Shown here: positions 1-8,097 of the stretch, piece after piece
Layout: the number at the start of each line of letters is the position of its first letter
Numbering within the stretch: the stretch's first letter is position 1
DNA from: Clostridia bacterium
GTDB lineage: Bacteria > Bacillota > Clostridia > Oscillospirales > QAKW01
Length of the DNA stretch: 54,293 nucleotides
Direction: 5' to 3'
Assembly: GCA_017937065.1 (NCBI GenBank)
Contig: JAGBEI010000010.1
Coordinates: 1-54,293 of the forward strand
The notes under the pieces: generated by a model
The model's database searches: none
What the model saw: only the letters and a program-made list of their open reading frames with translations
Told to the model about the DNA's origin: nothing
Made by a program: the position numbers and the translations under genes

Positions 1-29
1 ACACAGAAATCCTCAAACAGCTCAATCAC
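1..29 (-). CDS. Start of a gene cut by the window edge, possibly tyrosine recombinase XerD
   Basis: A GTG start at 29-27 is preceded by a strong ribosome site (AAAGGAGG on the minus strand), and nine further codons read MIELFEDFC before the window ends. The gene lies just downstream of spoIIM, about 14 bases after its stop, so it is probably in the same transcript. In Bacillus and many Clostridia the chromosome-dimer recombinase gene xerD lies near spoIIM, so XerD is a reasonable guess. Too little protein is visible to confirm it. Confidence 0.45.
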
Positions 30-43
30 TGTAATTCCTCCTT

Positions 44-619
44 TCAAATCAAAATCAGAGCAAGTCCCCTTGCAATATAAACATAGTACACGCATGAAAA
101 TAATGTAAGCACCGCAAAAGCCGAAAATTTAACTATATGAGGCTTGGAATAAACCCCGGGCGAAACATACCGTGTATTATTTTTAAAGACGTTATACAAC
201 GCGAGCGAAAGCCGCAGCGAAGAAAAAGAAACAAACACAAGCGACGTTAAATTAATCAGATAAAAAAGATAAAAGCAAGCTGCCGCAACAACACAGCCGC
301 GAAAACCGTAAAAACCGGTAAAAATACCGAGAAACATACCGCAGCTCACTCCGCTGTATATAATAGCAAAACAGATGACGGGAGCGCCGATTACGGTATA
401 ACCCATTAAAAAAACCACTGTAAGCAGAATGATATTTTTGAGGCTGAGCGATAAAACATCGTCTGTAATCAAACTGCCGGCCATATCTGAAGATAAACTC
501 ATCTTACAGCTGTAAAACGCGCCGAATACCATTCCAATTATAAAGAATAGCGATAGTGCAGCTGCAACCTTAAATTCACATTCAAAAATAAAATTAACGG
601 CTTTTTTAAACTTCAACAT
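44..619 (-). CDS. spoIIM: Stage II sporulation protein M (SpoIIM-like membrane protein)
   Basis: SpoIIM belongs, with SpoIID and SpoIIP, to the complex that remodels peptidoglycan during engulfment of the forespore. The 191-residue product has about five hydrophobic segments (near residues 18-36, 63-88, 92-105, 108-130, 165-190), a short basic N-terminus and many glycines in the membrane segments, as in the SpoIIM/DUF95 family; about 190-215 residues is usual. I chose the ATG at 619 because GGAGG lies five bases before it. The upstream in-frame GTG at 625 overlaps that GGAGG and cannot use it. The next gene starts about 14 bases downstream. The call rests on hydropathy, length and the xerD-like neighbour start, not on a catalytic motif. 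Confidence 0.7.
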   Translation of the reverse strand: MLKFKKAVNFIFECEFKVAAALSLFFIIGMVFGAFYSCKMSLSSDMAGSLITDDVLSLSLKNIILLTVVFLMGYTVIGAPVICFAIIYSGVSCGMFLGIFTGFYGFRGCVVAAACFYLFYLINLTSLVFVSFSSLRLSLALYNVFKNNTRYVSPGVYSKPHIVKFSAFAVLTLFSCVYYVYIARGLALILI

Positions 620-644
620 AAACACCTCCGGTTAAACCCGGTAA

Positions 645-697
645 ATACTTATGTACAAGCCGTTAATATTATGATTAAAATATGTAAATCTTATCAA
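645..697 (-). promoter_or_regulatory. Candidate spoIIM promoter, sigma-E-like or sigma-A-like
   Basis: On the minus strand TCATAAT (674-668), 14 bases, then CATAAGTAT (653-645) resembles the sigma-E pattern, and sigma-E transcribes spoIIM in Bacillus. An overlapping sigma-A reading is TTGATA (697-692), 18 bases, CATAAT (673-668). Both sit a sensible distance upstream of the start at 619. Only a mapped 5' end can choose between them. Confidence 0.35.
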
Positions 698-850
698 AAA
701 ATTATGTAAATCATATTTTTGCCATATCAGACAACGCATTAATTTTACACCAATAAAGACAGTTAATCAAGTCGTTTTTTAAAATTAATTTCTTTTTGTT
801 AATTCTTTATAAAAGATTATGTAAACCACGCTGAAAATATTATGTAAACC
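681..850. repeat. Four direct repeats TATGTAAAYC in two pairs
   Basis: The copies are TATGTAAATC at 681-690 and 703-712, and TATGTAAACC at 818-827 and 841-850. Within each pair the starts are 22 and 23 bases apart, about two helical turns, and the pairs are about 115 bases apart. Read toward spoIIM on the minus strand the unit is GRTTTACATA. Even spacing of identical units in a promoter region suggests sites for a DNA-binding protein; which one is unknown. Confidence 0.6.
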
Positions 851-967
851 GGTTGTCTGGCAAGCGTATTATGACAATATATTGAATTTGACTTTAAAAA
901 TAAAACAACATATGCCGAATTAAAAAGTCAATAGATATCCTGTAATTTTTTATTTTTATGCAAAATG

Positions 968-1372
968 CTATTTTTTAATATTGGCACCTATAAGAGAACC
1001 TATAATACAAAATACCGCTGTAAAAATTATACCTACTATCCCCTGCCGTCCGAATGTTATACCGTGTGCCATTATGTTGGTAAGTATCAGTTTTAAAACA
1101 AACATTACTGCAAATGCAAACAGTGCGCTCAGTATTGCCTTTGATTTTGTATTAAGCGTTAAAAGAGCGGACATTAAAATAGACGTAACCGCAGAAACTA
1201 TAGTCATCATTACACTTTCTGAGCTTTCCGGCAGCTTGCTGTTTAAAATTATCAAGCTGCAGATGAGCGTAAGGAGCATCATTGCTGCAATTGACGCTAA
1301 AATTACTGTGGCAATCTTCAGCGGCTTTATCCACCATACTGTCGGTTCGTTTTTTTCCATATAAGAACGCAT
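968..1372 (-). CDS. Small membrane protein, TIGR04086 family
   Basis: The 134-residue product has a short polar N-terminus (to about residue 15) and four hydrophobic segments near residues 18-45, 55-75, 80-100 and 108-131, ending in a basic GANIKK tail. This matches the clostridial TIGR04086 family of unknown function, which is commonly encoded beside yajC as here. A role near the Sec translocase is inferred from position only. The start at 1372 follows AAGGGGG by eight bases. That ribosome site lies inside the 3' arm of a strong hairpin, so expression may depend on RNA folding. A second ATG four codons in (MEKNEP) has no better site. Confidence 0.75.
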   Translation of the reverse strand: MRSYMEKNEPTVWWIKPLKIATVILASIAAMMLLTLICSLIILNSKLPESSESVMMTIVSAVTSILMSALLTLNTKSKAILSALFAFAVMFVLKLILTNIMAHGITFGRQGIVGIIFTAVFCIIGSLIGANIKK

Positions 1373-1380
1373 AAAAATAA

Positions 1381-1412
1381 CCCCCTTAGATACTATAAAG
1401 TATTCAAGGGGG
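1381..1412 (-). promoter_or_regulatory. Hairpin masking the ribosome site of the TIGR04086 gene; possible attenuator
   Basis: The arms CCCCCTTAGATACT (1381-1394) and AGTATTCAAGGGGG (1399-1412) pair over 14 positions with two mismatches around the four-base loop ATAA. On the transcribed strand the 3' arm contains AAGGGGG, the only good Shine-Dalgarno of the downstream gene, and TTATTTTT follows directly. It could act as an intrinsic terminator after yajC, as a switch that hides the ribosome site, or as both. Confidence 0.6.
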
Positions 1413-1446
1413 TGTTAAATTATTCTGAAATATGATTCTGTACAGA

Positions 1447-1725
1447 TTATTGCTGCTCTTTGCTTATTATTGCCCATCTCTTAAACTTGAGCTTGGTCTT
1501 ATCTGCGCCTGTCTCAATGGTCACGGTATCGATATCCTTTGTAGAAATGACCTTTCCTACAATTCCGCTCTCGGTCACAACCATATCGCCTACTTCAAGA
1601 TTATTCCGCATCTGCTTTATCTCTTTCTCGCGCTTTTTCTGCGGACGGAACATGATAAGGTACATTACCACCATTAAAATAATCATAAACAGCAAAGTAC
1701 CGTATTGTGTAAAAAATTCAGCCAT
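1447..1725 (-). CDS. yajC: YajC, accessory subunit of the Sec translocase
   Basis: YajC is a single-span membrane protein that associates with SecDF and SecYEG during protein export. The 92-residue product has one membrane helix (about residues 8-27) ending in the diagnostic MFRPQKKREKE, followed by a small beta domain with LEVGDMVVTESGIVGKV. I chose the ATG at 1725, preceded by GAGAGGA. A TTG at 1740 would add five residues but lies inside the ribosome site. It follows tgt by 64 bases in the common order queA-tgt-yajC. Confidence 0.95.
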   Translation of the reverse strand: MAEFFTQYGTLLFMIILMVVMYLIMFRPQKKREKEIKQMRNNLEVGDMVVTESGIVGKVISTKDIDTVTIETGADKTKLKFKRWAIISKEQQ

Positions 1726-1789
1726 GTTATTTCCTCTCAAATTTATTTTTAAATATTATATGTTATATGTATTTAAAAATCAAGAGCTT

Positions 1790-2935
<1,146 letters not shown>

Positions 2936-3961
2936 TTATACGATAAACATTGCATCACCGAAGCTGAAAAATCTGTATTCCTCAGCAATCGCCTCACTGT
3001 ATGCGTTCATTATCATGTCCCGGCTTGAAAAAGCACTGACAAGCATCATAAGTGTACTCTGCGGCAAATGAAAATTGGTTATAAGAGCATCAACTACCTT
3101 AAATTCATAGCCCGGATAAATAAAGATGTTTGTATCATCACTGCGCGATATAAGCTGAATATCCTTACTGAACGCGCTTTCAACGGTACGTACTGATGTT
3201 GTGCCCACGCATATGACACGCCTCCCCTGCGCTTTTGCTGCAATGATTGCTTCCTCTGTGTCCTGCGGAACAAAATAATGTTCCGAATGCATAATATGTT
3301 TTGTTATATCGGATGTTTTTACCGGTCTGAAGGTGCCGAGTCCTACATGCAGGGTGACATATTTTATAATAACGCCTTTCTTTTTCAGCTTTTCAAGAAG
3401 CTCTTTCGTAAAATGCAGACCGGCAGTAGGCGCTGCGGCTGAACCCAGATGCTTTGCATAAACTGTTTGATACCTGTTTTTATCCGTAAGTCTTTCCTTT
3501 ATATAAGGAGGTATCGGCATATTTCCAATTTCATCTAATATTTCGTATATATTTTTTCCGTCATATGTAAATTTTATAATACGGTTTCCGTCGTCTTTCA
3601 CACTTTCAACAGTACCTACAAGCGTTTGTCCGTATTCAATAACCTGCCCGGCAAGAGCCTTTCTGCCGGGTTTTACAAGTGCTTCCCATTTATTTTCCGC
3701 AACCGCTTTCAGAAGAAGCGTTTCCACAACTCCGCCGCTTCCCATGCGTTTGCCGTAAATTCGTGCCGGAATAACCTTGGAATCATTAAGAACAAGAACA
3801 TCTCCGGCACAGAGATAATCCGCAATATCATAAAAATGCCTGTGCTCAATATTACCGCTGTGTCTGTCCATGACTAAAAGGCGTGAACAGTCCCGTCTTT
3901 CAAGCGGAGTTTGGGCTATCAAATGCTCAGGCAAATAATAGTCAAAATCAGATAAATTCAT
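2936..3961 (-). CDS. queA: S-adenosylmethionine:tRNA ribosyltransferase-isomerase
   Basis: QueA moves the ribose part of SAM onto preQ1 in tRNA to make epoxyqueuosine. The 341-residue product begins MNLSDFDYYLPEHLIAQ and contains AAPTAGLHFT, THVGLGTF-like VTLHVGLGTFRPV and the C-terminal ALITNFHLPQSTLMMLVSAF, all hallmarks of the family. An in-frame start eight codons upstream is possible, but AAGGAAAG sits five bases before the ATG at 3961 and the family N-terminus starts here. It is the first gene of the leftward queA-tgt-yajC-TIGR04086 group. Confidence 0.97.
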   Translation of the reverse strand: MNLSDFDYYLPEHLIAQTPLERRDCSRLLVMDRHSGNIEHRHFYDIADYLCAGDVLVLNDSKVIPARIYGKRMGSGGVVETLLLKAVAENKWEALVKPGRKALAGQVIEYGQTLVGTVESVKDDGNRIIKFTYDGKNIYEILDEIGNMPIPPYIKERLTDKNRYQTVYAKHLGSAAAPTAGLHFTKELLEKLKKKGVIIKYVTLHVGLGTFRPVKTSDITKHIMHSEHYFVPQDTEEAIIAAKAQGRRVICVGTTSVRTVESAFSKDIQLISRSDDTNIFIYPGYEFKVVDALITNFHLPQSTLMMLVSAFSSRDMIMNAYSEAIAEEYRFFSFGDAMFIV

Positions 3962-3978
3962 ATTTTCTTTCCTTTTTA

Positions 3979-4007
3979 TTGACATAAAAAAAGTATAATG
4001 TTATATT
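3979..4007 (+). promoter_or_regulatory. Sigma-A promoter of asd-dapA-dapB
   Basis: TTGACA (3979-3984), 17 bases, TATATT (4002-4007). The predicted start near 4014 leaves a leader of only about 42 bases before the asd ATG, too short for a lysine riboswitch or a T-box. It overlaps the divergent queA promoter, so the two probably compete for polymerase. Confidence 0.75.
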
Positions 4008-4037
4008 ATTATAATACAGAAACAGATATATTTTCAA
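4008..4037 (-). promoter_or_regulatory. Sigma-A promoter of queA-tgt-yajC
   Basis: On the minus strand TTGAAA (4037-4032), 18 bases, TATAAT (4013-4008). It directs transcription leftward from the shared 94-base divergent region; its -10 abuts the -10 of the asd promoter. Confidence 0.65.
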
Positions 4038-4055
4038 TAGTTAAGGAGAAACAAA

Positions 4056-5141
4056 ATGAAAAAATGCGATGTAGGAATCATTGGTGCCACGGGGATGGTC
4101 GGTCAGAGGTTTATAACACTGCTCGAAAATCATCCCTGGTTTAATATTAAGGTGCTTGCCGCATCAACCAGAAGCGCAGGTAAAAAATACTCCGATGCTT
4201 TGGGCGGCAGATGGTGTATGGACAGCGCGCTTTCGGAGAAAATAGCAAATATGCATGTATACGACGCGGACGGTGATAAAGAAAAAATTGCCGGTATGGT
4301 TTCGTTTGTATTCTGCGCCGTTGACATGCCGAAGGATGAGATTAAAAAGCTGGAAGAGGCATATGCTAAGTTAGAGTGCCCCGTGATTTCGAATAACTCC
4401 GCTAACAGAGGTACGCCCGATGTGCCGATGATAGTTCCCGAAATAAATCCCGAACACGCTAAAGTCATAGATGTTCAGCGCAAAAGACTCGGAACAAAAC
4501 GCGGCTTTATAGCAGTAAAGTCAAACTGCTCGCTTCAAAGCTATGTTCCCGCAATGCATCCTCTTATGCAAAAATACGAAATAGACTCCGCACTCGCATG
4601 TACATACCAGGCTATAAGCGGTGCCGGAAAAACATTTGAGAGATGGCCGGAGATGGTTGATAATGTAATTCCGTTTATCGGCGGCGAGGAGGAAAAAAGC
4701 GAGCAGGAGCCTTTGAAAATATGGGGTAAAGTAACTGAAAACGGCATTGAAAACGCAGCCGCTCCCGTGATTACTGCTCAGTGTCTGCGTGTTGCTGCCT
4801 CAAACGGGCATATGGCTGCAGTCTTCATAAAGTTTAAAGATAAAAAGCCCTCTAAGGAAGAAATACTCAATATCTGGAAAGAATATTCAGGTGTGCCGCA
4901 GAAGCTTAACCTTCCCAGCGCACCCGAACAGTTTCTTCATTACTTTGAGGAGGAAAACCGCCCGCAGACAAAACTTGACCGTGATAATGAGCATGGTATG
5001 GCAATTAATATAGGGCGTCTGAGGGAGGACAAAATTTTTGATTATAAATTTGTTTGTCTTTCACACAATACTCTGAGAGGAGCCGCCGGAGGAGCGGTAC
5101 TGCTTGCCGAATTGCTCTACGCTCAGGGCTATATGGATTAA
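4056..5141 (+). CDS. asd: Aspartate-semialdehyde dehydrogenase, archaeal/fungal type
   Basis: Asd reduces aspartyl phosphate to aspartate semialdehyde with NADPH, the branch point to lysine/diaminopimelate and threonine/methionine. The 361 residues start with the nucleotide-binding IIGATGMVGQRF; the catalytic cysteine is in VKSNCSLQSYVPA (about residue 154), followed by YQAISGAGKTF. The SNCSLQ form and the length match the archaeal/fungal branch (TIGR00978-like) rather than the E. coli branch; many Clostridia carry this branch. AAGGAG precedes the ATG by seven bases. First gene of the dap operon, 17 bases before dapA. Confidence 0.95.
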   Translation: MKKCDVGIIGATGMVGQRFITLLENHPWFNIKVLAASTRSAGKKYSDALGGRWCMDSALSEKIANMHVYDADGDKEKIAGMVSFVFCAVDMPKDEIKKLEEAYAKLECPVISNNSANRGTPDVPMIVPEINPEHAKVIDVQRKRLGTKRGFIAVKSNCSLQSYVPAMHPLMQKYEIDSALACTYQAISGAGKTFERWPEMVDNVIPFIGGEEEKSEQEPLKIWGKVTENGIENAAAPVITAQCLRVAASNGHMAAVFIKFKDKKPSKEEILNIWKEYSGVPQKLNLPSAPEQFLHYFEEENRPQTKLDRDNEHGMAINIGRLREDKIFDYKFVCLSHNTLRGAAGGAVLLAELLYAQGYMD

Positions 5142-5158
5142 CTTCAGGAGATGTTTCT

Positions 5159-6040
5159 ATGAATTCACCCGTTTTTACCGGTTCGGGAGTTGCACTAATA
5201 ACACCGATGCAGGAGGACGGTTCAGTAAATTATAAAAAGCTCGGAGAGCTTATCGAGTTTCAGATAAGCAATTCTACCGACGCACTTATAATCTGCGGAA
5301 CAACAGGCGAAAGTAAAACGCTTGAAAACGAAGAACATGAAAACGTCATTAAATATTCTGTGGAAGCTGCTTCGGGTAGAGTTCCCGTGATTGCAGGTAC
5401 CGGCAGCAACGATACGGCATATTCCGTAAAGCTGTCAAAATACGCAGAAAAAGCCGGTGCCGATGCGCTGCTGCTTGTTACACCTTACTATAACAAAGCC
5501 ACTCAGAAGGGGCTTATAAAGCATTTCAGCGCTATCGCCTCTGCGGCAGGCCTCCCGTGTATTTTATATAATGTTCCGTCCAGAACTGGAATGAACATAG
5601 AAACAGATACATATCAAAAACTTTCCGAAATAGAAAACATTGTTGCCGTCAAAGAGGCTTCGGGCAATATTTCTCAGATTGCTCAGATCGCACAAAGCTG
5701 CGACCTCAGTATTTACAGCGGAAACGACGATCAGATTGTACCTATAATGTCGCTCGGAGGTATCGGAGTTATCTCTGTACTGGCAAATATTTTACCGCGG
5801 GAAACACACGCTATTTGCCGTTATATGCTTGACGGAGAGTTTCAGCGTGCCCGTGAAATGCAGCTCAAGTATCTGAATTTTATAAACGCATTGTTTTGCG
5901 AAGTCAATCCGATTCCCGTGAAAACCGCTTTAAATTTAATGGGAATGAACGTAGGTCCGCTTCGGCTTCCGCTCTGCGAAATGAATGAACAGAATCTTCA
6001 AACGCTGAAATTACGCATGAGTGAGCTTGAGCTGATATAA
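5159..6040 (+). CDS. dapA: 4-hydroxy-tetrahydrodipicolinate synthase
   Basis: DapA condenses pyruvate with aspartate semialdehyde, the first committed step of lysine and cell-wall diaminopimelate synthesis; its product line also supplies spore dipicolinate. The 293-residue product has the expected ICGTTGES phosphate/substrate loop, YYNKATQKG, YNVPSRTG with the proton-relay Tyr, and the Schiff-base lysine in AVKEASGN (about residue 162). The frame is open further upstream, but AGGAG at 5147-5151 and the family N-terminus point to the ATG at 5159. It lies between asd and dapB in one transcript. Confidence 0.97.
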   Translation: MNSPVFTGSGVALITPMQEDGSVNYKKLGELIEFQISNSTDALIICGTTGESKTLENEEHENVIKYSVEAASGRVPVIAGTGSNDTAYSVKLSKYAEKAGADALLLVTPYYNKATQKGLIKHFSAIASAAGLPCILYNVPSRTGMNIETDTYQKLSEIENIVAVKEASGNISQIAQIAQSCDLSIYSGNDDQIVPIMSLGGIGVISVLANILPRETHAICRYMLDGEFQRAREMQLKYLNFINALFCEVNPIPVKTALNLMGMNVGPLRLPLCEMNEQNLQTLKLRMSELELI

Positions 6041-6068
6041 AATACTATAAAAATAAAGGATGTTGAAA

Positions 6069-6812
6069 ATGACTGACATAATTTTATGCGGCTGTCAGGG
6101 TCATATGGGGAAAACAATAACAGAGCTTGTAAACGAACGCAGCGATATTAAAATAACCGCAGGCGTGGATTTAAAAAACGACCTTACCGCCGAATACCCG
6201 ATTTACAGTGATATAACTGATGTAAGAGAACATGGCGATGTGATAGTTGACTTTTCACATCCGTCGCTTTTAAGCAGTATCTTAAACTATGCAAAATCCA
6301 AACGACTGCCCGCCGTAATAGCTACAACAGGAAATTCGGATACGGATGTGCAGAAAATAAAAGATGCCTCAGACTGCTGTCCGATATTTTTTTCCTACAA
6401 TATGTCTTTAGGTATAAGCCTTATAACAGAACTTGCCGTTAAGGCAAAAAAAGTGCTCGGTGACGGCTTTGATATTGAAATTATAGAAAAACATCACAAT
6501 AAAAAAATAGACGCACCGAGCGGCACGGCTATTATGCTTGCCGACGCTGTAAATAACGACGGTGAATACTCATATATATACGACAGGCACTGTCAAAAAC
6601 GTCCGCGTGATAAAAATGAAATCGGGATCAGCTCGGTGAGAGGCGGAAGCATTGTCGGGGAACACAGTGTTCTATTTGCAGGAATAGATGAAGTAATAGA
6701 GATAAAGCATACCGCTTACTCCAAAAAAATTTTTGCTGCCGGAGCTCTTAATGCTGCCAAGTGGCTAAAAAAACAACCAAGCGGTCTGTACAGTATGAAA
6801 GATATAGTATAA
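6069..6812 (+). CDS. dapB: 4-hydroxy-tetrahydrodipicolinate reductase
   Basis: DapB reduces the DapA product to tetrahydrodipicolinate using NAD(P)H. The 247-residue product begins with the nucleotide-binding GCQGHMGKTI, has FSYNMSLGI and the active-site run EKHHNKKIDAPSGTA (about residues 140-154). The ATG at 6060 lies inside the ribosome site AAAGGA; the ATG at 6069, eight bases after it, is the better start. Last gene of asd-dapA-dapB, with a strong terminator directly after the stop. Later genes of the DAP pathway are not in the window. Confidence 0.95.
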   Translation: MTDIILCGCQGHMGKTITELVNERSDIKITAGVDLKNDLTAEYPIYSDITDVREHGDVIVDFSHPSLLSSILNYAKSKRLPAVIATTGNSDTDVQKIKDASDCCPIFFSYNMSLGISLITELAVKAKKVLGDGFDIEIIEKHHNKKIDAPSGTAIMLADAVNNDGEYSYIYDRHCQKRPRDKNEIGISSVRGGSIVGEHSVLFAGIDEVIEIKHTAYSKKIFAAGALNAAKWLKKQPSGLYSMKDIV

Positions 6813-6848
6813 AAAATAAGGTCTTACAAAAGTAAGACCTTATTTTTT
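6811..6848. terminator. Bidirectional terminator between dapB and tRNA-Leu
   Basis: A 17-base perfect stem AAAAAATAAGGTCTTAC (6811-6827) and its complement (6832-6848) enclose a four-base A loop, with T-runs on both strands. It ends dapB rightward and tRNA-Leu leftward. Confidence 0.9.
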
Positions 6849-6863
6849 AATTCAGCGTTATGC

Positions 6864-6950
6864 TGGTGCCGGAAGCGGGGGTCGAACCCGCACCCTGTCG
6901 CCAGGACCGGATTTTGAGTCCGGCACGTCTGCCAATTCCATCATTCCGGC
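6864..6950 (-). tRNA. tRNA-Leu, anticodon CAA
   Basis: The minus strand folds as an 87-base class II tRNA: acceptor GCCGGAA/TTCCGGC, discriminator A, encoded CCA (6866-6864), anticodon loop CTCAAAA with CAA between CCGGA/TCCGG arms, a long variable arm (CCTGGCGACAGG) and the T-loop GGTTCGACC. It reads leucine UUG. A promoter of its own lies just upstream, a T-less hairpin lies in its leader, and the dapB terminator ends it. Confidence 0.97.
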
Positions 6951-6964
6951 AAATCTATTAAGCG

Positions 6965-7003
6965 GTTAAATTACCCGGTCGGTAATCGTCCGGGTAATTT
7001 AAC
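6965..7003 (-). other. Perfect 14-base hairpin in the tRNA-Leu leader
   Basis: GTTAAATTACCCGG (6965-6978) pairs with CCGGGTAATTTAAC (6990-7003) around an 11-base loop. No T-run follows on either strand, so it is not a standard intrinsic terminator. It falls at the very 5' end of the transcript predicted from the promoter at 7016-7044 and ends 14 bases before the mature tRNA. It could protect the leader, guide RNase processing, or act as a weak terminator for pfkA. Confidence 0.55.
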
Positions 7004-7015
7004 AAAAGCAATAGT

Positions 7016-7044
7016 ATTATATATTATACAGCAAAAAATATCAA
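7016..7044 (-). promoter_or_regulatory. Sigma-A promoter of tRNA-Leu
   Basis: On the minus strand TTGATA (7044-7039), 17 bases, TATAAT (7021-7016), starting 14 bases after the pfkA stop. The predicted start near 7009 gives a leader of about 58 bases that opens with the hairpin at 6965-7003. Confidence 0.75.
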
Positions 7045-7057
7045 GAGTGTTTTTTAC

Positions 7058-8029
7058 TTATTTGCTTGTTTCAAGAAAAATATTATACAGATCCATCGGA
7101 AATGCCTTTTTAATTTTAAGAGCCTCCTGAACATCATAATTTACAAGCTCGCCTTTTTGTATTCCGCAAACCTTATTGCTGTAACCGTTAGCAATAAGCT
7201 CAACAGCATAATGACCTATCTTTGTTGCATTCACCCTGTCATCTGCAGTAGGCGAACCTCCGCGCTGTACATGACCGAGTACGGTAGCTCTTGTAATTAT
7301 GCCTGTGTCTTCTTCAATTCGAGCTGCGATCTCTTCGCTGTTTCCGATTCCTTCTGCAACAATAACAATAAAATGAGTTTTGCCTGCCGCCTGAGAGTCT
7401 TTAATTTTGGAGAGTATATCTTCATACTTAAACTCCACCTCCGGAATGGCTACTGCCGTAGCGCCGGTGGAAATTGCCGAATAAAGCGCAATATATCCGG
7501 CATTACGTCCCATTACTTCTACAACCGAACAACGCTGATGTGACTCCATTGTATCTCTCAAACGGTCAACCATGTCGATAACACAGTTTACGGCAGTGTC
7601 AAAACCTATTGTATATTCACTTATACCGATATCATTATCTATGGTTCCCGGAACACCGATACACGGGATGCCCATAGCCGAAAGATCGGCAGCACCCCTG
7701 AAGGTTCCGTCTCCGCCTATGGCTACAATACCGTCAATACCGCTCTTTTTGCACATATCAACAGCCTTTTTTATACCCGCTTCATATCTGAATTCGTCAC
7801 ATCTGGCAGAGTACAGAAAAGTACCGCCCCTGTTTATAATTCTTGAAACGCTTTTATAGCCGAGTTCAATAAAATCTCCTTCAATCAGTCCCTGATATCC
7901 TCTTTTTATTCCGACGACCTGTATACCCTTAGCAAGAGCGGTACGCGTAATAGCTCTTATCGCTGCATTCATTCCGGGGGCATCACCGCCGCTTGTAAGA
8001 ACACCTATTTTTTTAATATTACTGTTCAT
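7058..8029 (-). CDS. pfkA: ATP-dependent 6-phosphofructokinase
   Basis: PfkA phosphorylates fructose 6-phosphate, the committed step of glycolysis. The 323-residue product shows GVLTSGGDAPGMNAAIRA, the ATP loop IGGDGTFRGA, the catalytic PGTIDNDI (Asp, about residue 129), MGRNAGYIAL and HVQRGGSPTADDR. The glycine-rich start and GGDGT place it with the ATP-using bacterial type rather than the pyrophosphate type. The ATG at 8029 follows AAGGAAGG by ten bases; longer in-frame starts exist but have no ribosome site. It follows dnaE by 68 bases, a pairing frequent in Clostridia. Confidence 0.96.
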   Translation of the reverse strand: MNSNIKKIGVLTSGGDAPGMNAAIRAITRTALAKGIQVVGIKRGYQGLIEGDFIELGYKSVSRIINRGGTFLYSARCDEFRYEAGIKKAVDMCKKSGIDGIVAIGGDGTFRGAADLSAMGIPCIGVPGTIDNDIGISEYTIGFDTAVNCVIDMVDRLRDTMESHQRCSVVEVMGRNAGYIALYSAISTGATAVAIPEVEFKYEDILSKIKDSQAAGKTHFIVIVAEGIGNSEEIAARIEEDTGIITRATVLGHVQRGGSPTADDRVNATKIGHYAVELIANGYSNKVCGIQKGELVNYDVQEALKIKKAFPMDLYNIFLETSK

Positions 8030-8097
8030 TGTATTCAAACCTTCCTTAAACAATTCTACTACCAAACTATTTTACAACATGCACAATGGAAAATCAA

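Larger units (their letters stand above)
626..967. other. 342-base gap without a credible gene
   Basis: This AT-rich gap lies between spoIIM and the TIGR04086 gene. It holds the candidate spoIIM promoter, four copies of a TATGTAAA repeat, an inverted CAGACAAC/GTTGTCTG pair (728-735 and 852-859), and inverted arms TTGACTTT/AAAGTCAA (888-895 and 924-931). I see no open frame with a ribosome site and no RNA-gene fold that I recognise. Confidence 0.6.

Noticed and set aside
888..931. Inverted arms TTGACTTT and AAAGTCAA as a terminator for the TIGR04086 gene
   Set aside because: The eight-base arms are AT-rich with a 28-base loop and no adjacent T-run in a helpful place; too weak to call.
981..1364. 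A 127-codon open frame on the plus strand opposite the TIGR04086 gene
   Set aside because: It is the mirror of a membrane-protein gene in another frame, has no ribosome site and a composition unlike a real protein.
4008..4055. A lysine riboswitch or T-box before the asd-dapA-dapB operon
   Set aside because: The leader from the predicted start to the ATG is only about 42 bases.
5054..5158. A 35-codon N-terminal extension of dapA overlapping asd
   Set aside because: The extension has no ribosome site and a translation (Arg/Ser-rich) unlike DapA; the start at 5159 has AGGAG and gives the family N-terminus.
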